Part shown: piece after piece, positions 45,898-55,876 of the stretch
Numbering within the stretch: the stretch's first letter is position 1
Layout: each line of letters opens with the position of its first letter
Assembly (NCBI GenBank): GCA_947472885.1
Contig: CANJBX010000001.1
Location: 1 to 64,000, forward strand
Direction of reading: 5' to 3'
Source of the DNA: Hyphomicrobiaceae bacterium
GTDB taxonomy: Bacteria > Pseudomonadota > Alphaproteobacteria > Rhizobiales > Xanthobacteraceae
Length of the DNA stretch: 64,000 bases
Notes under the pieces: model-generated
What the model saw: the letters and a program-made list of their open reading frames with translations, nothing else
Told to the model about the DNA's origin: nothing
Databases searched by the model: none
Translations under genes and position numbers: made by a program

Positions 45898-46011
45898 TTC
45901 ACCTCTCCCATCGGGAGAGGTCGGCGCGAAGCGCCGGGTGAGGGGTTACAGTCCATCGAGAGATTTAGAACCCTCACCCCAACCCTCTCCCCACAGGGGA
46001 GAGGGAGCCTA
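45898..46011. repeat. Palindromic repeat (CTCTCCC...GGGAGAG type)
   Basis: Hairpin CTCTCCCatcGGGAGAGG at the left, GGCGCGAAGCGCC next to it, and at the right CCCTCTCCCCacagGGGAGAGGG. One translated frame gives the familiar 'SPQPSPHRGEG' peptide, typical of these repeats. It lies between the CxxC gene and azlC. Confidence 0.75.
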
Positions 46012-46108
46012 CTGCCGTTGCCGCAAGCGTTTCGATTCAAAACAATCAATGCTCTCGGTTGCGATTTCCTCACTTGTGCCACGCGGCGGTGTCGCTACAA
46101 AGCGGCGG

Positions 46109-46840
46109 ATGAGTTCCGCCGATCATCCATCCAACAGGCCCTATTGGTCGCGCGCCGGTGCCGCGCTTGGCGCACGCCTCGCGCTGCCGCTGATCCCCGG
46201 CTATATCGCGTTCGGGCTTGCGGTCGGCGCCACAGGTGCCAGCAAGGGCTTCAGCTTCATCGCCGTCTTACTGATGAATGCGTTTGTCTATGCCGGCGCG
46301 TCGCAACTGATCGCGATGGAGATCTGGCCGGCGAAGCTGACCCTCGCCACCATTCTGGGAATGGCGCTCATTATTGCGACGGTGAATGCGCGCATGCTGC
46401 TGATGGGCGCATCGCTGCGGCCATGGCTTGGGCCGCTGCCATGGTGGCAGGCCTATCCGATGCAGCACCTCACGACGGACCCCGGCTGGATTCTCGCCAT
46501 GCGCTACCGCGCCGAGGGCGGCAACGACGCGGCGATGTTTCTTGCCAACGGCCTTGTGCTGTGTGGCGTCTGGATGACGTCGACCTCGGTGGGTTACTGG
46601 CTTGGTGCGCTGGTGAGCGAGCCGCGGCGTTTCGGTATCGATCTCGTCATGCCGATTTTCTTCGCCGTTATGCTGATCCCGCTATGGCGCGGCGGCACCC
46701 GGAAGATGCGGCGCGGCATTGCATGGCTGGTCGCGGGCGGTGTTGCGCTTGTGGTGCAGCATCTCGTGCCGGGCTGGTGGTTCATCATCGCGGGCGCAGT
46801 CGCCGGTGCATTGGCGGAGGGCTTCGCCGATGAACGCTGA
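46109..46840 (+). CDS. azlC: AzlC-family branched-chain amino acid exporter subunit
   Basis: A 243-residue membrane protein. 'PLIPGYIAFGLAVGATGASKGFSFIAVLLMNAFVYAGASQLIAMEIW' is the AzlC motif, with 'QHLTTDPGWILAMRYRAEGG' further along. With AzlD it exports branched-chain amino acids. The frame continues upstream to 45872 through the repeat but coding begins at ATG 46109. Confidence 0.9.
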   Translation: MSSADHPSNRPYWSRAGAALGARLALPLIPGYIAFGLAVGATGASKGFSFIAVLLMNAFVYAGASQLIAMEIWPAKLTLATILGMALIIATVNARMLLMGASLRPWLGPLPWWQAYPMQHLTTDPGWILAMRYRAEGGNDAAMFLANGLVLCGVWMTSTSVGYWLGALVSEPRRFGIDLVMPIFFAVMLIPLWRGGTRKMRRGIAWLVAGGVALVVQHLVPGWWFIIAGAVAGALAEGFADER

Positions 46841-47147
46841 TCTTGGTATTTACGGCACCTATGTGGCGATCTTCGCCATGGTGCTGGCGACCTATCCGAT
46901 GCGGGTTGGCGGCTACTGGCTGATGGCGCATGTGCCGCTGACGCCGAGGGTTCGGCGGATTCTCGAGGCGCTGCCCGGTGCGGTGATTGTCTCGACCGTG
47001 CTGCCGATCCTGGCGCGCGAAGGCGTGCCTGCGGCCATCGGCATTGCTGCGGCGCTGGCCTCGACGCTCATCCGGCGCAACGATTTCGTGGCGCTGATTG
47101 CCGGCGTTGCCGCTGCCGCCGCCGCGCGGGCGATGGGGCTGGGCTAG
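46830..47147 (+). CDS. azlD: AzlD-family branched-chain amino acid exporter subunit
   Basis: A 105-residue hydrophobic protein with about four membrane segments; 'YGTYVAIFAMVLATYPMRVGGYWLM' and 'RRILEALPGAVIVSTVLPILA' are AzlD-like. It overlaps the azlC end by 11 bases, indicating translational coupling. Confidence 0.9.
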   Translation: MNADLGIYGTYVAIFAMVLATYPMRVGGYWLMAHVPLTPRVRRILEALPGAVIVSTVLPILAREGVPAAIGIAAALASTLIRRNDFVALIAGVAAAAAARAMGLG

Positions 47148-47384
47148 GATTTCAATTTTTTGTGCGCGTTGGCAGCGTCTGGCATCGGCGCACGGCGGCG
47201 TTGACTCACTCATATATAGTGCGCCGGTCACACCGCTGGCGGCGGCTTCGTGTTCCGGTATGGCTGCCGCACTATTGTCTTTGCGCCCAAAGCGAAGCAA
47301 TCTTGCCCACCAATCCGCCGAAATTGCCGCCGTCTCCACGCAATGCAGGCTCAACGCAATAAAAAATTTAACGACGGAGGGCGG

Positions 47385-49076
47385 ATGCCCGCTACCAGGA
47401 ATATGCGCAGCGCCGCCGAGGTGCTGGTCGATCAGCTCATCGTTCATGGCGTCGAACATGCGTTCTGCGTGCCGGGCGAGAGCTATCTCGCCGTCCTCGA
47501 TGCTTTCCACGACCGCAAGCTGAACATCACGGTCTGCCGGCAGGAAGCCGGCGCGGCGATGATGGCGGAAGCCGTCGGCAAGGCGACGGGCCGGCCCGGC
47601 ATCTGCTTTGTCACACGGGGGCCGGGCGCGACCAATGCGGCGCATGGCGTGCACATCGCGCAGCAGGATTCCTCGCCGATGATCCTGTTCGTCGGACAGG
47701 TGGCGCGCGGTATGCGCGGCCGTGAGGCGTTTCAGGAAATCGATTTCCGCGCCGTGTTCGGCTCGATGGCGAAGTGGGTGACGGAGATCGACGATCCCGA
47801 GCGCATTCCTGAAATCATCTCGCATGCATTTTATGCCGCAACGAGCGGCCGGCCCGGTCCTGTGGTGATCGCGATTCCCGAAGACATGCAGCGCGAGATG
47901 ATCGCGATCGACGATGCGCCGCCCTGCGAGCCGGTGGAAATTTGGCCCGGCCTCACCGACATGGTGAAGTTGCAGAAGATGCTATGGGCGGCAGAGCGGC
48001 CGATGGTGCTGCTCGGCGGCAGCCGGTGGTCGGAAGCGGCCTGTGCATCGGTAATGCGGTTTGCGGAGCGTTTTGCGATTCCGGTCGCCACTTCGTTCCG
48101 GCGGTTTCATCTGTTCGATGCGCTGCATGAAAGCTACGCCGGCGATCTCGGCATCGGCGTCAATCCGAAGCTGCTGGCGCGCATCAAGGCGGCGGACGTG
48201 ATCGTCAATATCGGCGGGCGTCTCGGTGAAGTGCCGTCGCAGAGCTACAAGCTGTTCGAGATTCCGGGACCCAAGCAGACGTTTGTTCACGTGCATCCCG
48301 GCGTCGAGGAACTCGGCAAGGTCTACCGGCCCCATCTCGCGATCAATGCTGCGCCGACCGCGTTCGCTGCTGCGCTGGAGGGCCTGCAGCCGCCGAATGA
48401 AATCAAATGGCGCGCGGAAACGAAAATCGCGCACGACGATTACATGGCATGGAGCGAGATCGCGACGGAAGTCCCGGGTGCGGTGAATCCCGGCAAGGTC
48501 GCGGTATGGCTGCGCGAAAATCTTGCGCGCGGTTCGGTGATCTGCAACGGCGCGGGAAATTTCTCAACCTGGCTGCATCGGTTCTATCGCGTGCGCGATT
48601 TCGCGACGCAATTCGGTCCGGTGTCCGGCTCGATGGGGTATGGCGTGCCGGCGGCGATTGCGCTGAAGCGCCTCGATCCGAACCGCACGGTGGTCGCGCT
48701 GGCGGGCGACGGCGACTTCCTGATGAACGGCCAGGAGTTCGCCACTGCCGTGCAATACGATCTGCCGATCATCGTCATCATCAGCGACAACGGCATCTAC
48801 GGCACGATCCGCATGCATCAGGAGCGCGATTATCCCGGGCGCGTTTCGGGGACCGATCTCAGGAACCCGGACTTTGCGATGTATGCGCGCGCGTTCGGCG
48901 GTTTCGGTGTGCTGGTCGAGAAGACCGAGGATTTCGCCGAGGCGTTCCGGGCGGCGGAAAAGTCCGGCAAGCCGTCGATCATCCACATGAAGATCGACCC
49001 GGATGCGATCACCCCGACAACGACGCTGACCAAGTTGCGGGCGCAAGGGAATGCGGCTGGCGGCGCCAAGAAGTAA
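47385..49076 (+). CDS. Thiamine pyrophosphate-dependent enzyme (acetolactate synthase-like)
   Basis: A 563-residue TPP enzyme. The N-terminal domain holds the catalytic Glu in 'AFCVPGESYLAVLDAFHD' and 'GRPGICFVTRGPGATNAAHGV'; the TPP-binding motif is 'VVALAGDGDFLMNGQEFATAVQYDLPIIVIISDNGIYG'. The overall pattern is acetolactate synthase-like, but no regulatory small subunit (ilvH) is adjacent, so it may be a decarboxylase or a carboligase of another acid. A GGAGG site precedes ATG 47385; ATG 47403 is an alternative. Confidence 0.85.
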   Translation: MPATRNMRSAAEVLVDQLIVHGVEHAFCVPGESYLAVLDAFHDRKLNITVCRQEAGAAMMAEAVGKATGRPGICFVTRGPGATNAAHGVHIAQQDSSPMILFVGQVARGMRGREAFQEIDFRAVFGSMAKWVTEIDDPERIPEIISHAFYAATSGRPGPVVIAIPEDMQREMIAIDDAPPCEPVEIWPGLTDMVKLQKMLWAAERPMVLLGGSRWSEAACASVMRFAERFAIPVATSFRRFHLFDALHESYAGDLGIGVNPKLLARIKAADVIVNIGGRLGEVPSQSYKLFEIPGPKQTFVHVHPGVEELGKVYRPHLAINAAPTAFAAALEGLQPPNEIKWRAETKIAHDDYMAWSEIATEVPGAVNPGKVAVWLRENLARGSVICNGAGNFSTWLHRFYRVRDFATQFGPVSGSMGYGVPAAIALKRLDPNRTVVALAGDGDFLMNGQEFATAVQYDLPIIVIISDNGIYGTIRMHQERDYPGRVSGTDLRNPDFAMYARAFGGFGVLVEKTEDFAEAFRAAEKSGKPSIIHMKIDPDAITPTTTLTKLRAQGNAAGGAKK

Positions 49077-49170
49077 CCCGCTGCCAAGTCTTAAAGCCCG
49101 TTAACTTCTGTGCGCTTGATGAAGCGCGAATCATGGTTCATTCCTTGGCGCAGGAAATTGGACCTTCTCA

Positions 49171-49836
49171 ATGGCCTATCGCCGCACCGAACGGGTGGTT
49201 GCGCGCTTCAATGCGCGCCGCGAGGCCATTGTGGAAGCCGCAAAGGAACTGGCCGCCGAGGCCGGGATGGAGGCCGTCCAGATCGCCCAGGTCGCTGCGC
49301 GGGCCAACATCGCCGCCGGCACCGTCTATCGCTATTTTCCCTCCAAGAACGAACTGGTCGCCGCACTGGTCGAGGGGATCGCCGCGCGCGAACTCGCCGT
49401 CATGCGCCATGCGGCGATGGTTGCGCCGGGCCCGCTGTCGGCGCTGGCTGCGGCCATCGTTACCTTTGCCGCGCGTAGCCGGCGGCAGCACAAGCTGATC
49501 TGGGCCGTGCTGGCCGAGCCGGTCGATCATGACATCGGCGCACTGCGCATTTCCTGCCGCAAGACGCTCGCCGCCGAGTTCGAGGCGCGGATCGCCGCCG
49601 CCATCGCCGGTGCCAACCTGCCGGAACAGGACAGTGCGCTGACGTCGGTTGCATTGCTGGGCGCGTTGCTCGAAGGGCTGGTCGGGCCGCTCGCGCCGGA
49701 GCCCGGCGACGACTGGAAGATGCGCGACAGCGTGCAGGCGCTGACGCTCAATGCGCTGCGCGGGCTTGGCGTGGTGGATGCCCGCGCACGCGGCCTTGTC
49801 GTGCAGGCCGCGTGGCCGAAGGAAGCGGCAGCTTGA
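49171..49836 (+). CDS. TetR/AcrR-family transcriptional regulator
   Basis: A 221-residue regulator. The HTH is 'RREAIVEAAKELAAEAGMEAVQIAQVAARANIAAGTVYRYFPSKNELVAALV'. The C-terminal ligand domain is not recognisably specific. It is 94 bp after the TPP enzyme on the same strand, and ends four bases from the convergent YbdK-type gene. Confidence 0.87.
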   Translation: MAYRRTERVVARFNARREAIVEAAKELAAEAGMEAVQIAQVAARANIAAGTVYRYFPSKNELVAALVEGIAARELAVMRHAAMVAPGPLSALAAAIVTFAARSRRQHKLIWAVLAEPVDHDIGALRISCRKTLAAEFEARIAAAIAGANLPEQDSALTSVALLGALLEGLVGPLAPEPGDDWKMRDSVQALTLNALRGLGVVDARARGLVVQAAWPKEAAA

Positions 49837-49839
49837 TCT

Positions 49840-50958
49840 TTATTGTAGCGTTGCCGTCGCCAGCCAGTCGGTGACGGCACTCAACGCCAGTTCGCCACCT
49901 TCCTTGCGCTCGTGCTTTTCATACACAGCAAGCTGCGCATCGGCTGAAGTGCCCGCGCCGACAATGGAACGGCAACGCCCAAGTTCGGATGCGCAGCCAA
50001 GCGCTTCGGCGTGCGGCATCGCTTCCTCGAGTACGTCTTCCAGCATGGCCGGGACCGTGATCGCGCCTTCACCTTTTTCGTTGGCGAAGGTGCCGTGAAT
50101 GCCGTAACGCTGCGCGCGCCACTTGTTCTCGACGATCAGCGCGCGCGTGACGGCGGTGATGTTGAAATTCTGCAGCGGGTTCTTGCACAGCATGCGCGCC
50201 AGCGAACGATACAGCGCCGCGATGGCGACCGAGTCGTCTACGAACGTGCAGGAGTCCGGTGCGCGCAACTCGAGCGTCGGATGCTTGAGCGACGGGCGGA
50301 TCGCCCACCACACGTAACTGGAGTCGTCGATAATGCCGGCGTTGGTCAGCGCCTCGATGTAAGCGTCGAATTCCTCGCGCTTGCGGAACAGCTCCGGCAC
50401 GCCCGTGCGGGGGAGTTCATCATAGGCCGCGAGGCGATAGCCCTTCATGCCGGTGCGGCGCGATTGCCAGAACGGCGACGATGTCGAGAGCGCCACGAAC
50501 AGCGGCAGATACGGCAGCATGCGATACATAATATCCACGCGGTCTTCCTCCTGGGGAAGCTCGACATGCACATGCAGCCCGCACAGCATGTTGCGCTGGC
50601 CGGTGATCTGCAGGTCGTGCATCACGGCGTCATAGCGTTCGCCCGGCGACTGGATCGATTCTTCCCACTTGGCCGTCGGATGCGTGCCGGCGGCGAGAAT
50701 GCCAAGCCCATGCTGCGCGGCGACGCGCGCCACGGTCTGGCGCAGGAATTTCAGTTCGGCTGTTGCGGAGGCCATGTCGGTGTGCGGCAAGGTCGCGATT
50801 TCCATCTGCGACTGCAGCATTTCACCCGTTACCTGTTCGCCGATTTCCTTCTTTACGGCGGCAAAAAAAGCCTGCGGGCGCGTGGTCGTCACCGACTTGG
50901 TCTCGGCATCGACCAGGAAGAATTCTTCCTCGATCCCGAATTTGTAATCGTCCGGCAT
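49840..50958 (-). CDS. Carboxylate-amine ligase, YbdK type (GCS2 family)
   Basis: A 372-residue protein of the glutamate-cysteine ligase 2 family. 'YKFGIEEEFFLVDAETKSV' is the N-terminal GIEEE motif; 'GLHVHVELPQEEDRVDIMYRMLPYLPLFVALSTSSPFW' and 'APDSCTFVDDSVAIAALYRSLAR' are conserved. YbdK-like enzymes have weak glutamate-cysteine ligase activity and the physiological role is debated, so GshA is not claimed. Confidence 0.87.
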   Translation of the reverse strand: MPDDYKFGIEEEFFLVDAETKSVTTTRPQAFFAAVKKEIGEQVTGEMLQSQMEIATLPHTDMASATAELKFLRQTVARVAAQHGLGILAAGTHPTAKWEESIQSPGERYDAVMHDLQITGQRNMLCGLHVHVELPQEEDRVDIMYRMLPYLPLFVALSTSSPFWQSRRTGMKGYRLAAYDELPRTGVPELFRKREEFDAYIEALTNAGIIDDSSYVWWAIRPSLKHPTLELRAPDSCTFVDDSVAIAALYRSLARMLCKNPLQNFNITAVTRALIVENKWRAQRYGIHGTFANEKGEGAITVPAMLEDVLEEAMPHAEALGCASELGRCRSIVGAGTSADAQLAVYEKHERKEGGELALSAVTDWLATATLQ

Positions 50959-51294
50959 GTGCGACCTCTCGGCTGATTGCGTAGCTACGAATGCTTGCGG
51001 CGTCCGGTGGTTCCACGGCGCTTGCGGCGCTCAGGAACATCGTTCGTTGCGCTGAAACTCAGGATGAAACGACAGTGAAAAAGGGTGCTGGCGCGCGTCT
51101 TGAAGATTCAAACGTGCTTCGCCGATGCGATCAGGAAAGCCCGAAAGCAGGTCATTTGATGTGACGGCATGCGTGCACCTCCGACGCCCTTACATAATTC
51201 CGGACGCGTCAAAGAGTTCCGGCCGCGAAGGCCGGAAAAATGCACACGATTTCTGTGTGTTAGCGCAATTGCGCGGTGCGCTGCGTTTTCGCGG
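50959..51294. other. Intergenic region
   Basis: These 336 bases lie between two minus-strand genes (the YbdK-type ligase gene and the cytochrome c gene). They hold a stem-loop TTCCGGCC-gcgaa-GGCCGGAA (51217-51237), which could end cytochrome c transcription. No gene is apparent. Confidence 0.4.
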
Positions 51295-51705
51295 CTAGTT
51301 CTTGATTTTACCGTCGGCGCCGAATTGCTTGAGATACGCCCACAGGTCGTTGCGCTCGCGCTCGTTCTTGATGCCGGCGAATATCATCTTGGTCTTCGGG
51401 ATCTTCACCTTGGGATCGGTGATGTAGTCCTTGAATTCCGCGTCGCTCCAGGTGATGCCGGAAGTCTTGTTGGCTTCGGTATAATTATAGCCCTCGATGG
51501 AACCGGACTTGCGGCCGTCGAGCCCGTTCAACCGCGGGCCAAGCTTGTTCTGCGCGGCCGGGCCAATATCGTGGCAGGCCGTGCATTTGCGGAAGGACTT
51601 TTCGCCCGCTTCTACATCCTGTGCCCACCCAGGCGCGGCCATGGTGACAAGGCTGGCGGCAACGGTGAGGGTGGCGAGCAGCAAGCGGGGCATGAACGTC
51701 GCCAT
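51295..51705 (-). CDS. Periplasmic c-type cytochrome
   Basis: A 136-residue single-heme cytochrome with a signal peptide ('MPRLLLATLTVAASLVTMAAPGWAQ'). The heme motif is 'FRKCTACHDIG' (C-T-A-C-H), and the axial Met is probably in 'IPKTKMIFAGI'. It resembles the class I cytochrome c2 type. ATG 51705 is chosen; a longer frame to 51759 is less likely. It is divergent from glcD, so it may carry electrons from glycolate oxidation, which is an inference. Confidence 0.88.
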   Translation of the reverse strand: MATFMPRLLLATLTVAASLVTMAAPGWAQDVEAGEKSFRKCTACHDIGPAAQNKLGPRLNGLDGRKSGSIEGYNYTEANKTSGITWSDAEFKDYITDPKVKIPKTKMIFAGIKNERERNDLWAYLKQFGADGKIKN

Positions 51706-51806
51706 AATTACAAAAGCCGAACGGTATTGGACTGCGAGTTTGGCAGGCATACGAACCAATTTCCAGTTATAATCTGATGCCTGTCCCGTAAAGAGGTTCT
51801 TCTGTA

Positions 51807-53297
51807 ATGGTCACGATGCCCAAACCGGATGCCGCCGTTCTCGCGCGCCGAGAGGCGATTGTGAAGGCGCTGCGGGCCATCGTGCCGGGCGAGGGGGTGA
51901 TCGCCTCCGAACGCGAGATGAAGCCCTATGAATCCGACGGCCTGACTGCCTATCGCCAGATGCCGATGGTGGTCGTGCTGCCAAGCACAACCGGGCAGGT
52001 TTCGGCTGTCCTGAAGTATTGCCACGACAACGGCATCAAGGTGGTGCCGCGTGGTGCCGGCACGTCGCTTTCCGGCGGCGCGCTGCCGCTGGGTGACGGC
52101 GTGCTGCTCGGCATGGCGAAATTCAACCGCATTCATTCCATCGACTACGCAAATCGCGTGGCGGTGGTTGGGCCGGGCGTCACCAACCTCGCGGTATCGA
52201 CCGCTGTCGCGCATGCGGGGTTCTATTACGCACCCGATCCGTCGTCGCAGATTGCCTGCACCATCGGCGGCAATGTCGCGGAGAATTCCGGCGGCGTGCA
52301 TTGCCTGAAGTATGGCATGACCACCAACAATGTACTCGGCTGCGAGCTGGTGCTCATCAACGGAGAGATATTGCGCTTCGGCGGCAAGCACCTCGATTCC
52401 GCTGGCTATGACCTGCTCGGCATCATCACCGGCTCGGAAGGCCTGCTGGGGGTCGTCACCGAGATCACCGTGCGACTCCTGAAGAAGCCGGAGACGGCGC
52501 GCGCCGTGCTGGTCGGGTTCTACTCGTCTGAAGATGCTGGTGAATGTGTGTCCAAGATCATCGGTGCCGGCATCATCCCCGGCGGCATGGAGATGATGGA
52601 CAAGCCGGCGATCCACGCCGTGGAGGAGTTCGTCCATGCCGGCTATCCACTCGATGTAGAAGCCCTGCTGATCGTCGAACTCGATGGTCCAGGCGCCGAG
52701 GTAAATCACCTGATCGAGCGCATCGACAGGATTGCCAAGCAATGCCGCGCCACGAGCTGCAAGGTGTCCAACTCGGAAGAGGAGCGCCTGCTGTTCTGGG
52801 CGGGACGCAAGGCGGCGTTTCCGGCGGTCGGCCGTATTTCCCCGGACTACTACTGCATGGACGGCACGATCCCGCGTGCGAAACTGCCGCTGGTGCTGGC
52901 GCGCATGCGCGAGATGTCGGCGAAATATGAACTCGGCGTCGCCAACGTGTTCCATGCCGGTGACGGCAACCTGCACCCGCTTATTCTTTACGATGCCAAC
53001 AAGCCCGGCGAACTCGAACGCTGCGAGGCGTTCGGCGCAGAAATCCTCAGGCTGTGCGTTGAGGTCGGCGGCGTGCTGACCGGCGAGCATGGCGTCGGCG
53101 TCGAGAAGCGGGACTTGATGCCGGTGATGTTCACGGAGGAAGACCTCAAGCAGCAGCAGCGCCTGAAATGCGCATTCGACGACAAGGGGCTCCTCAATCC
53201 CGGCAAGGTGTTTCCGACGCTGCACCGCTGCGCTGAACTCGGCCGCATGCACGTCCATCATGGACAGACGGCATTTCCTGACCTGCCGCGTTTCTAG
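51807..53297 (+). CDS. glcD: Glycolate oxidase subunit GlcD
   Basis: A 496-residue flavoprotein of the FAD_binding_4 type. FAD motif: 'VVPRGAGTSLSGGALPLGDG', then 'CTIGGNVAENSGGVHCLKYG'; C-terminal 'NVFHAGDGNLHPLILYDANKPG' and 'GGVLTGEHGVGVEKRDLM' are diagnostic. It oxidises glycolate to glyoxylate with GlcE and GlcF. It is the first of three co-directional genes. Confidence 0.95.
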   Translation: MVTMPKPDAAVLARREAIVKALRAIVPGEGVIASEREMKPYESDGLTAYRQMPMVVVLPSTTGQVSAVLKYCHDNGIKVVPRGAGTSLSGGALPLGDGVLLGMAKFNRIHSIDYANRVAVVGPGVTNLAVSTAVAHAGFYYAPDPSSQIACTIGGNVAENSGGVHCLKYGMTTNNVLGCELVLINGEILRFGGKHLDSAGYDLLGIITGSEGLLGVVTEITVRLLKKPETARAVLVGFYSSEDAGECVSKIIGAGIIPGGMEMMDKPAIHAVEEFVHAGYPLDVEALLIVELDGPGAEVNHLIERIDRIAKQCRATSCKVSNSEEERLLFWAGRKAAFPAVGRISPDYYCMDGTIPRAKLPLVLARMREMSAKYELGVANVFHAGDGNLHPLILYDANKPGELERCEAFGAEILRLCVEVGGVLTGEHGVGVEKRDLMPVMFTEEDLKQQQRLKCAFDDKGLLNPGKVFPTLHRCAELGRMHVHHGQTAFPDLPRF

Positions 53298-53327
53298 ACG
53301 CACATTCTTTAGGTATCCAGTTTATCC

Positions 53328-54554
53328 ATGGCCGATCCCCTCAAAGTGCGCGATGCCCGCGATGTCGAAACCGCCGTGCGGTGGGCGATTGCGCAAAGCA
53401 AGACGCTGGAGATCGTCGGTCGCGGCTCCAAGCGTGCGCTGGGCCGTCCTGCGCAATGGGACGCAACACTCGACCTGTCCGCGCTCAATGGCGTCACCCT
53501 GTACGAGCCGGAAGAACTGGTGCTGACCGCGCAGGCGGGCACGCCGCTGCGCGAGATCGAATCACTGGTCGATCGCAGCAATCAGGAACTCGCCTTCGAA
53601 CCGATGGATTACGGTCCGCTGCTCGGCATGCCGCATGGCCGCAGCAGTATCGGCGGCGCAATCGTGACAAATCTCTCAGGCCCTCGCCGTATCAAGGCGG
53701 GTGCTGCACGCGATCATTTCCTGGGTTTCAGCGGCGTGTCGGGCCGGGGCGAGACTTTCAAGTCCGGCGGGCGGGTCGTGAAGAACGTCACCGGCTACGA
53801 TCTTTGCAAACTGATGGCCGGATCGTGGGGCACGCTGGCGGCGCTGACGGAAATCACGATCAAGGTGCTGCCGCGCGCCGAAACCGAAATGACTCTTGTT
53901 GTGCAGGGCCTCGTCGATGCCGGCGCTGCCAAGGCAATGGCGGCGGCGATGGGTTCGCCCTGCGACGTTTCGGGCGCGGCGCATCTGCCGGCGCGGGTCG
54001 CAGCTCAACTCCTGCCGGGCCTCGGCGCTGGCAAGGCCGCAACGGTGTTCCGGATCGAAGGTGTGGAGCCGTCGGTGGTGCATCGCGCGCGCGTGTTGTC
54101 CGAACTGATGAAGTCCTATGGCGCGCTGGCGATGGTCGAGCCGCAGCGTTCGCGCCATTTGTGGCGTGCGATCCGCGACGTCACGCCGTTCGGTGCAGAC
54201 GGACCTGTCGGCACCTATCCGGTGTGGCGTATCTCGACGGCGCCGACCGAGGGCGCGGAACTCGCGCGGTTGATCTCGGAAGACATTGAGGCCGAGTTCA
54301 TTTTCGACTGGGCTGGCGGATTGATCTGGGCGGTACTGGCGCCTTCTGACGATGCGGGCGAGGCGATTGTGCGCGCGGCCACGACGATCTGCGGTGGCCA
54401 TGCCATGCTGGTGCGAGCCCCCGCTGCGATCCGCGCCATGGTGCCGGTATTCGCTCCCGAGGAAGGCGCGCTGGCTGCGCTCACCGCGCGCGTGAAGCAC
54501 GGTTTCGATCCGCAGGGTGCGTTAAATCCTGGCCGCATGTGGGCGGGTATCTGA
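53328..54554 (+). CDS. glcE: Glycolate oxidase subunit GlcE
   Basis: A 408-residue FAD-binding subunit, similar to the N-terminal half of GlcD. Family motifs include 'TLEIVGRGSKRALGRPAQWDATLDLSALNG' and 'GRSSIGGAIVTNLSGPRRIKAGAARDHFLGFSGVSGRGETFKSGGRVVKNVTGYDLCKLMAGSWGTLA'. It begins 30 bp after glcD. Its stop overlaps the glcF start (TGATG). Confidence 0.93.
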   Translation: MADPLKVRDARDVETAVRWAIAQSKTLEIVGRGSKRALGRPAQWDATLDLSALNGVTLYEPEELVLTAQAGTPLREIESLVDRSNQELAFEPMDYGPLLGMPHGRSSIGGAIVTNLSGPRRIKAGAARDHFLGFSGVSGRGETFKSGGRVVKNVTGYDLCKLMAGSWGTLAALTEITIKVLPRAETEMTLVVQGLVDAGAAKAMAAAMGSPCDVSGAAHLPARVAAQLLPGLGAGKAATVFRIEGVEPSVVHRARVLSELMKSYGALAMVEPQRSRHLWRAIRDVTPFGADGPVGTYPVWRISTAPTEGAELARLISEDIEAEFIFDWAGGLIWAVLAPSDDAGEAIVRAATTICGGHAMLVRAPAAIRAMVPVFAPEEGALAALTARVKHGFDPQGALNPGRMWAGI

Positions 54555-55876
54555 TGCAAACGTCGTTTTCACTGGCGCAGCTCGCCGATCCGGATGTCGC
54601 CGAAGCGGACAAGATTCTCCGCGCCTGCGTGCATTGCGGCTTTTGCACCGCGACCTGTCCGACATACTTGCTGCTCGGCGACGAACTCGATAGCCCGCGC
54701 GGCCGCATCTATCTCATCAAGGATATGCTGGAGAACGACCGCCCCGCCAGCGAGGAAGTCGTTACGCATATTGACCGCTGCCTGTCGTGCCTCTCGTGCA
54801 TGACGACGTGCCCATCAGGCGTTCACTACATGCACCTTGTCGATCATGCGCGCGCGCATATCGAGGAAACCTACCGCCGGCCGATCGGCGACCGCTTGCT
54901 GCGCGCGCTGCTGGCCTGGCTGATGCCAAGGCCGCGGCTGTTTCGCATTCCGCTGTTGTTCGGAATTCTGGCCAAACCGTTCGCACCGCTGCTGAAGGGT
55001 ATCGGGCTCACGTGGCTTGCAGCCATGCTCAAGCTGGTGCCCGGAAAAATCCCGCCGCACCCGTCGGAGCAGGGCCGGGTGTCGCTGGCGCAGGGTGAGC
55101 GCACGGCGCGCGTTGCGCTGCTGACGGGTTGTGTTGCGCCGGTGCTGGCGCCCGATATCAACGCGGCGGCAGTGCGGGTGCTCAATCGCCACGGGATCGA
55201 AGTCGTGTCGGTTGCTGGCGAGGGCTGCTGCGGTTCACTGGCGCATCACATGGGCCGGGAACATGAGGCGCTCACCATGGTGCGCGCCAATGTCGATGCC
55301 TGGACGGCGGAGATGGATCGCGCCGGGCTGGACGCCATCCTTGTCACGGCGTCGGGCTGCGGCACCACGATCAAGGATTACGGCTTCATGCTGCGCAACG
55401 ACCCGGCCTATGCGGAGAAAGCCGCGAAAGTCTCCGGCCTGGCGAAAGACATTTCCGAATATCTAGCTGCAATGACGCTGCAGCCAGTGGCGGGCCATCC
55501 CGCACTCAACGTCGCTTATCACGCAGCTTGTTCGCTGGCGCATGGCCAGAAGGTCGTGCACCAGCCCAGACAGATGTTGTCCGACGCCGGATTTGCGGTG
55601 CAGGAAATCCCCGAAGGCCACATTTGTTGTGGCTCAGCTGGCACCTACAACATTCTCCAGCCCGAACTCGCAGGCCAACTCCGCGACCGCAAGATCCGCA
55701 ACATCGAGCGAATCAAGCCTGACGTGATCGCGGCGGGAAATATCGGCTGCATCACGCAAATCGCGACGGGCACGGTGATCCCCGTGGTGCATCCGGTGGA
55801 ATTGGTAGACTGGGCGACCGGCGGGCCTGTTCCGGCGGTACTGGAACGCAGGATATCCACAGAAACGCCGCTGTAG
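54554..55876 (+). CDS. glcF: Glycolate oxidase iron-sulfur subunit GlcF
   Basis: A 440-residue protein with two N-terminal [4Fe-4S] motifs: 'CVHCGFCTATCPTY' and 'CLSCLSCMTTCPSG'. Two CCG-type domains follow, with 'GCCGSLAHHMG' and 'CCGSAGTYNI'. It passes electrons from the flavin subunits to the membrane pool. It overlaps the glcE stop by one base. Confidence 0.94.
   Translation: MQTSFSLAQLADPDVAEADKILRACVHCGFCTATCPTYLLLGDELDSPRGRIYLIKDMLENDRPASEEVVTHIDRCLSCLSCMTTCPSGVHYMHLVDHARAHIEETYRRPIGDRLLRALLAWLMPRPRLFRIPLLFGILAKPFAPLLKGIGLTWLAAMLKLVPGKIPPHPSEQGRVSLAQGERTARVALLTGCVAPVLAPDINAAAVRVLNRHGIEVVSVAGEGCCGSLAHHMGREHEALTMVRANVDAWTAEMDRAGLDAILVTASGCGTTIKDYGFMLRNDPAYAEKAAKVSGLAKDISEYLAAMTLQPVAGHPALNVAYHAACSLAHGQKVVHQPRQMLSDAGFAVQEIPEGHICCGSAGTYNILQPELAGQLRDRKIRNIERIKPDVIAAGNIGCITQIATGTVIPVVHPVELVDWATGGPVPAVLERRISTETPL

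Noticed and set aside
45872-46108. Upstream extension of azlC
   Set aside because: It is translated palindromic repeat ('SPQPSPHRGEG').
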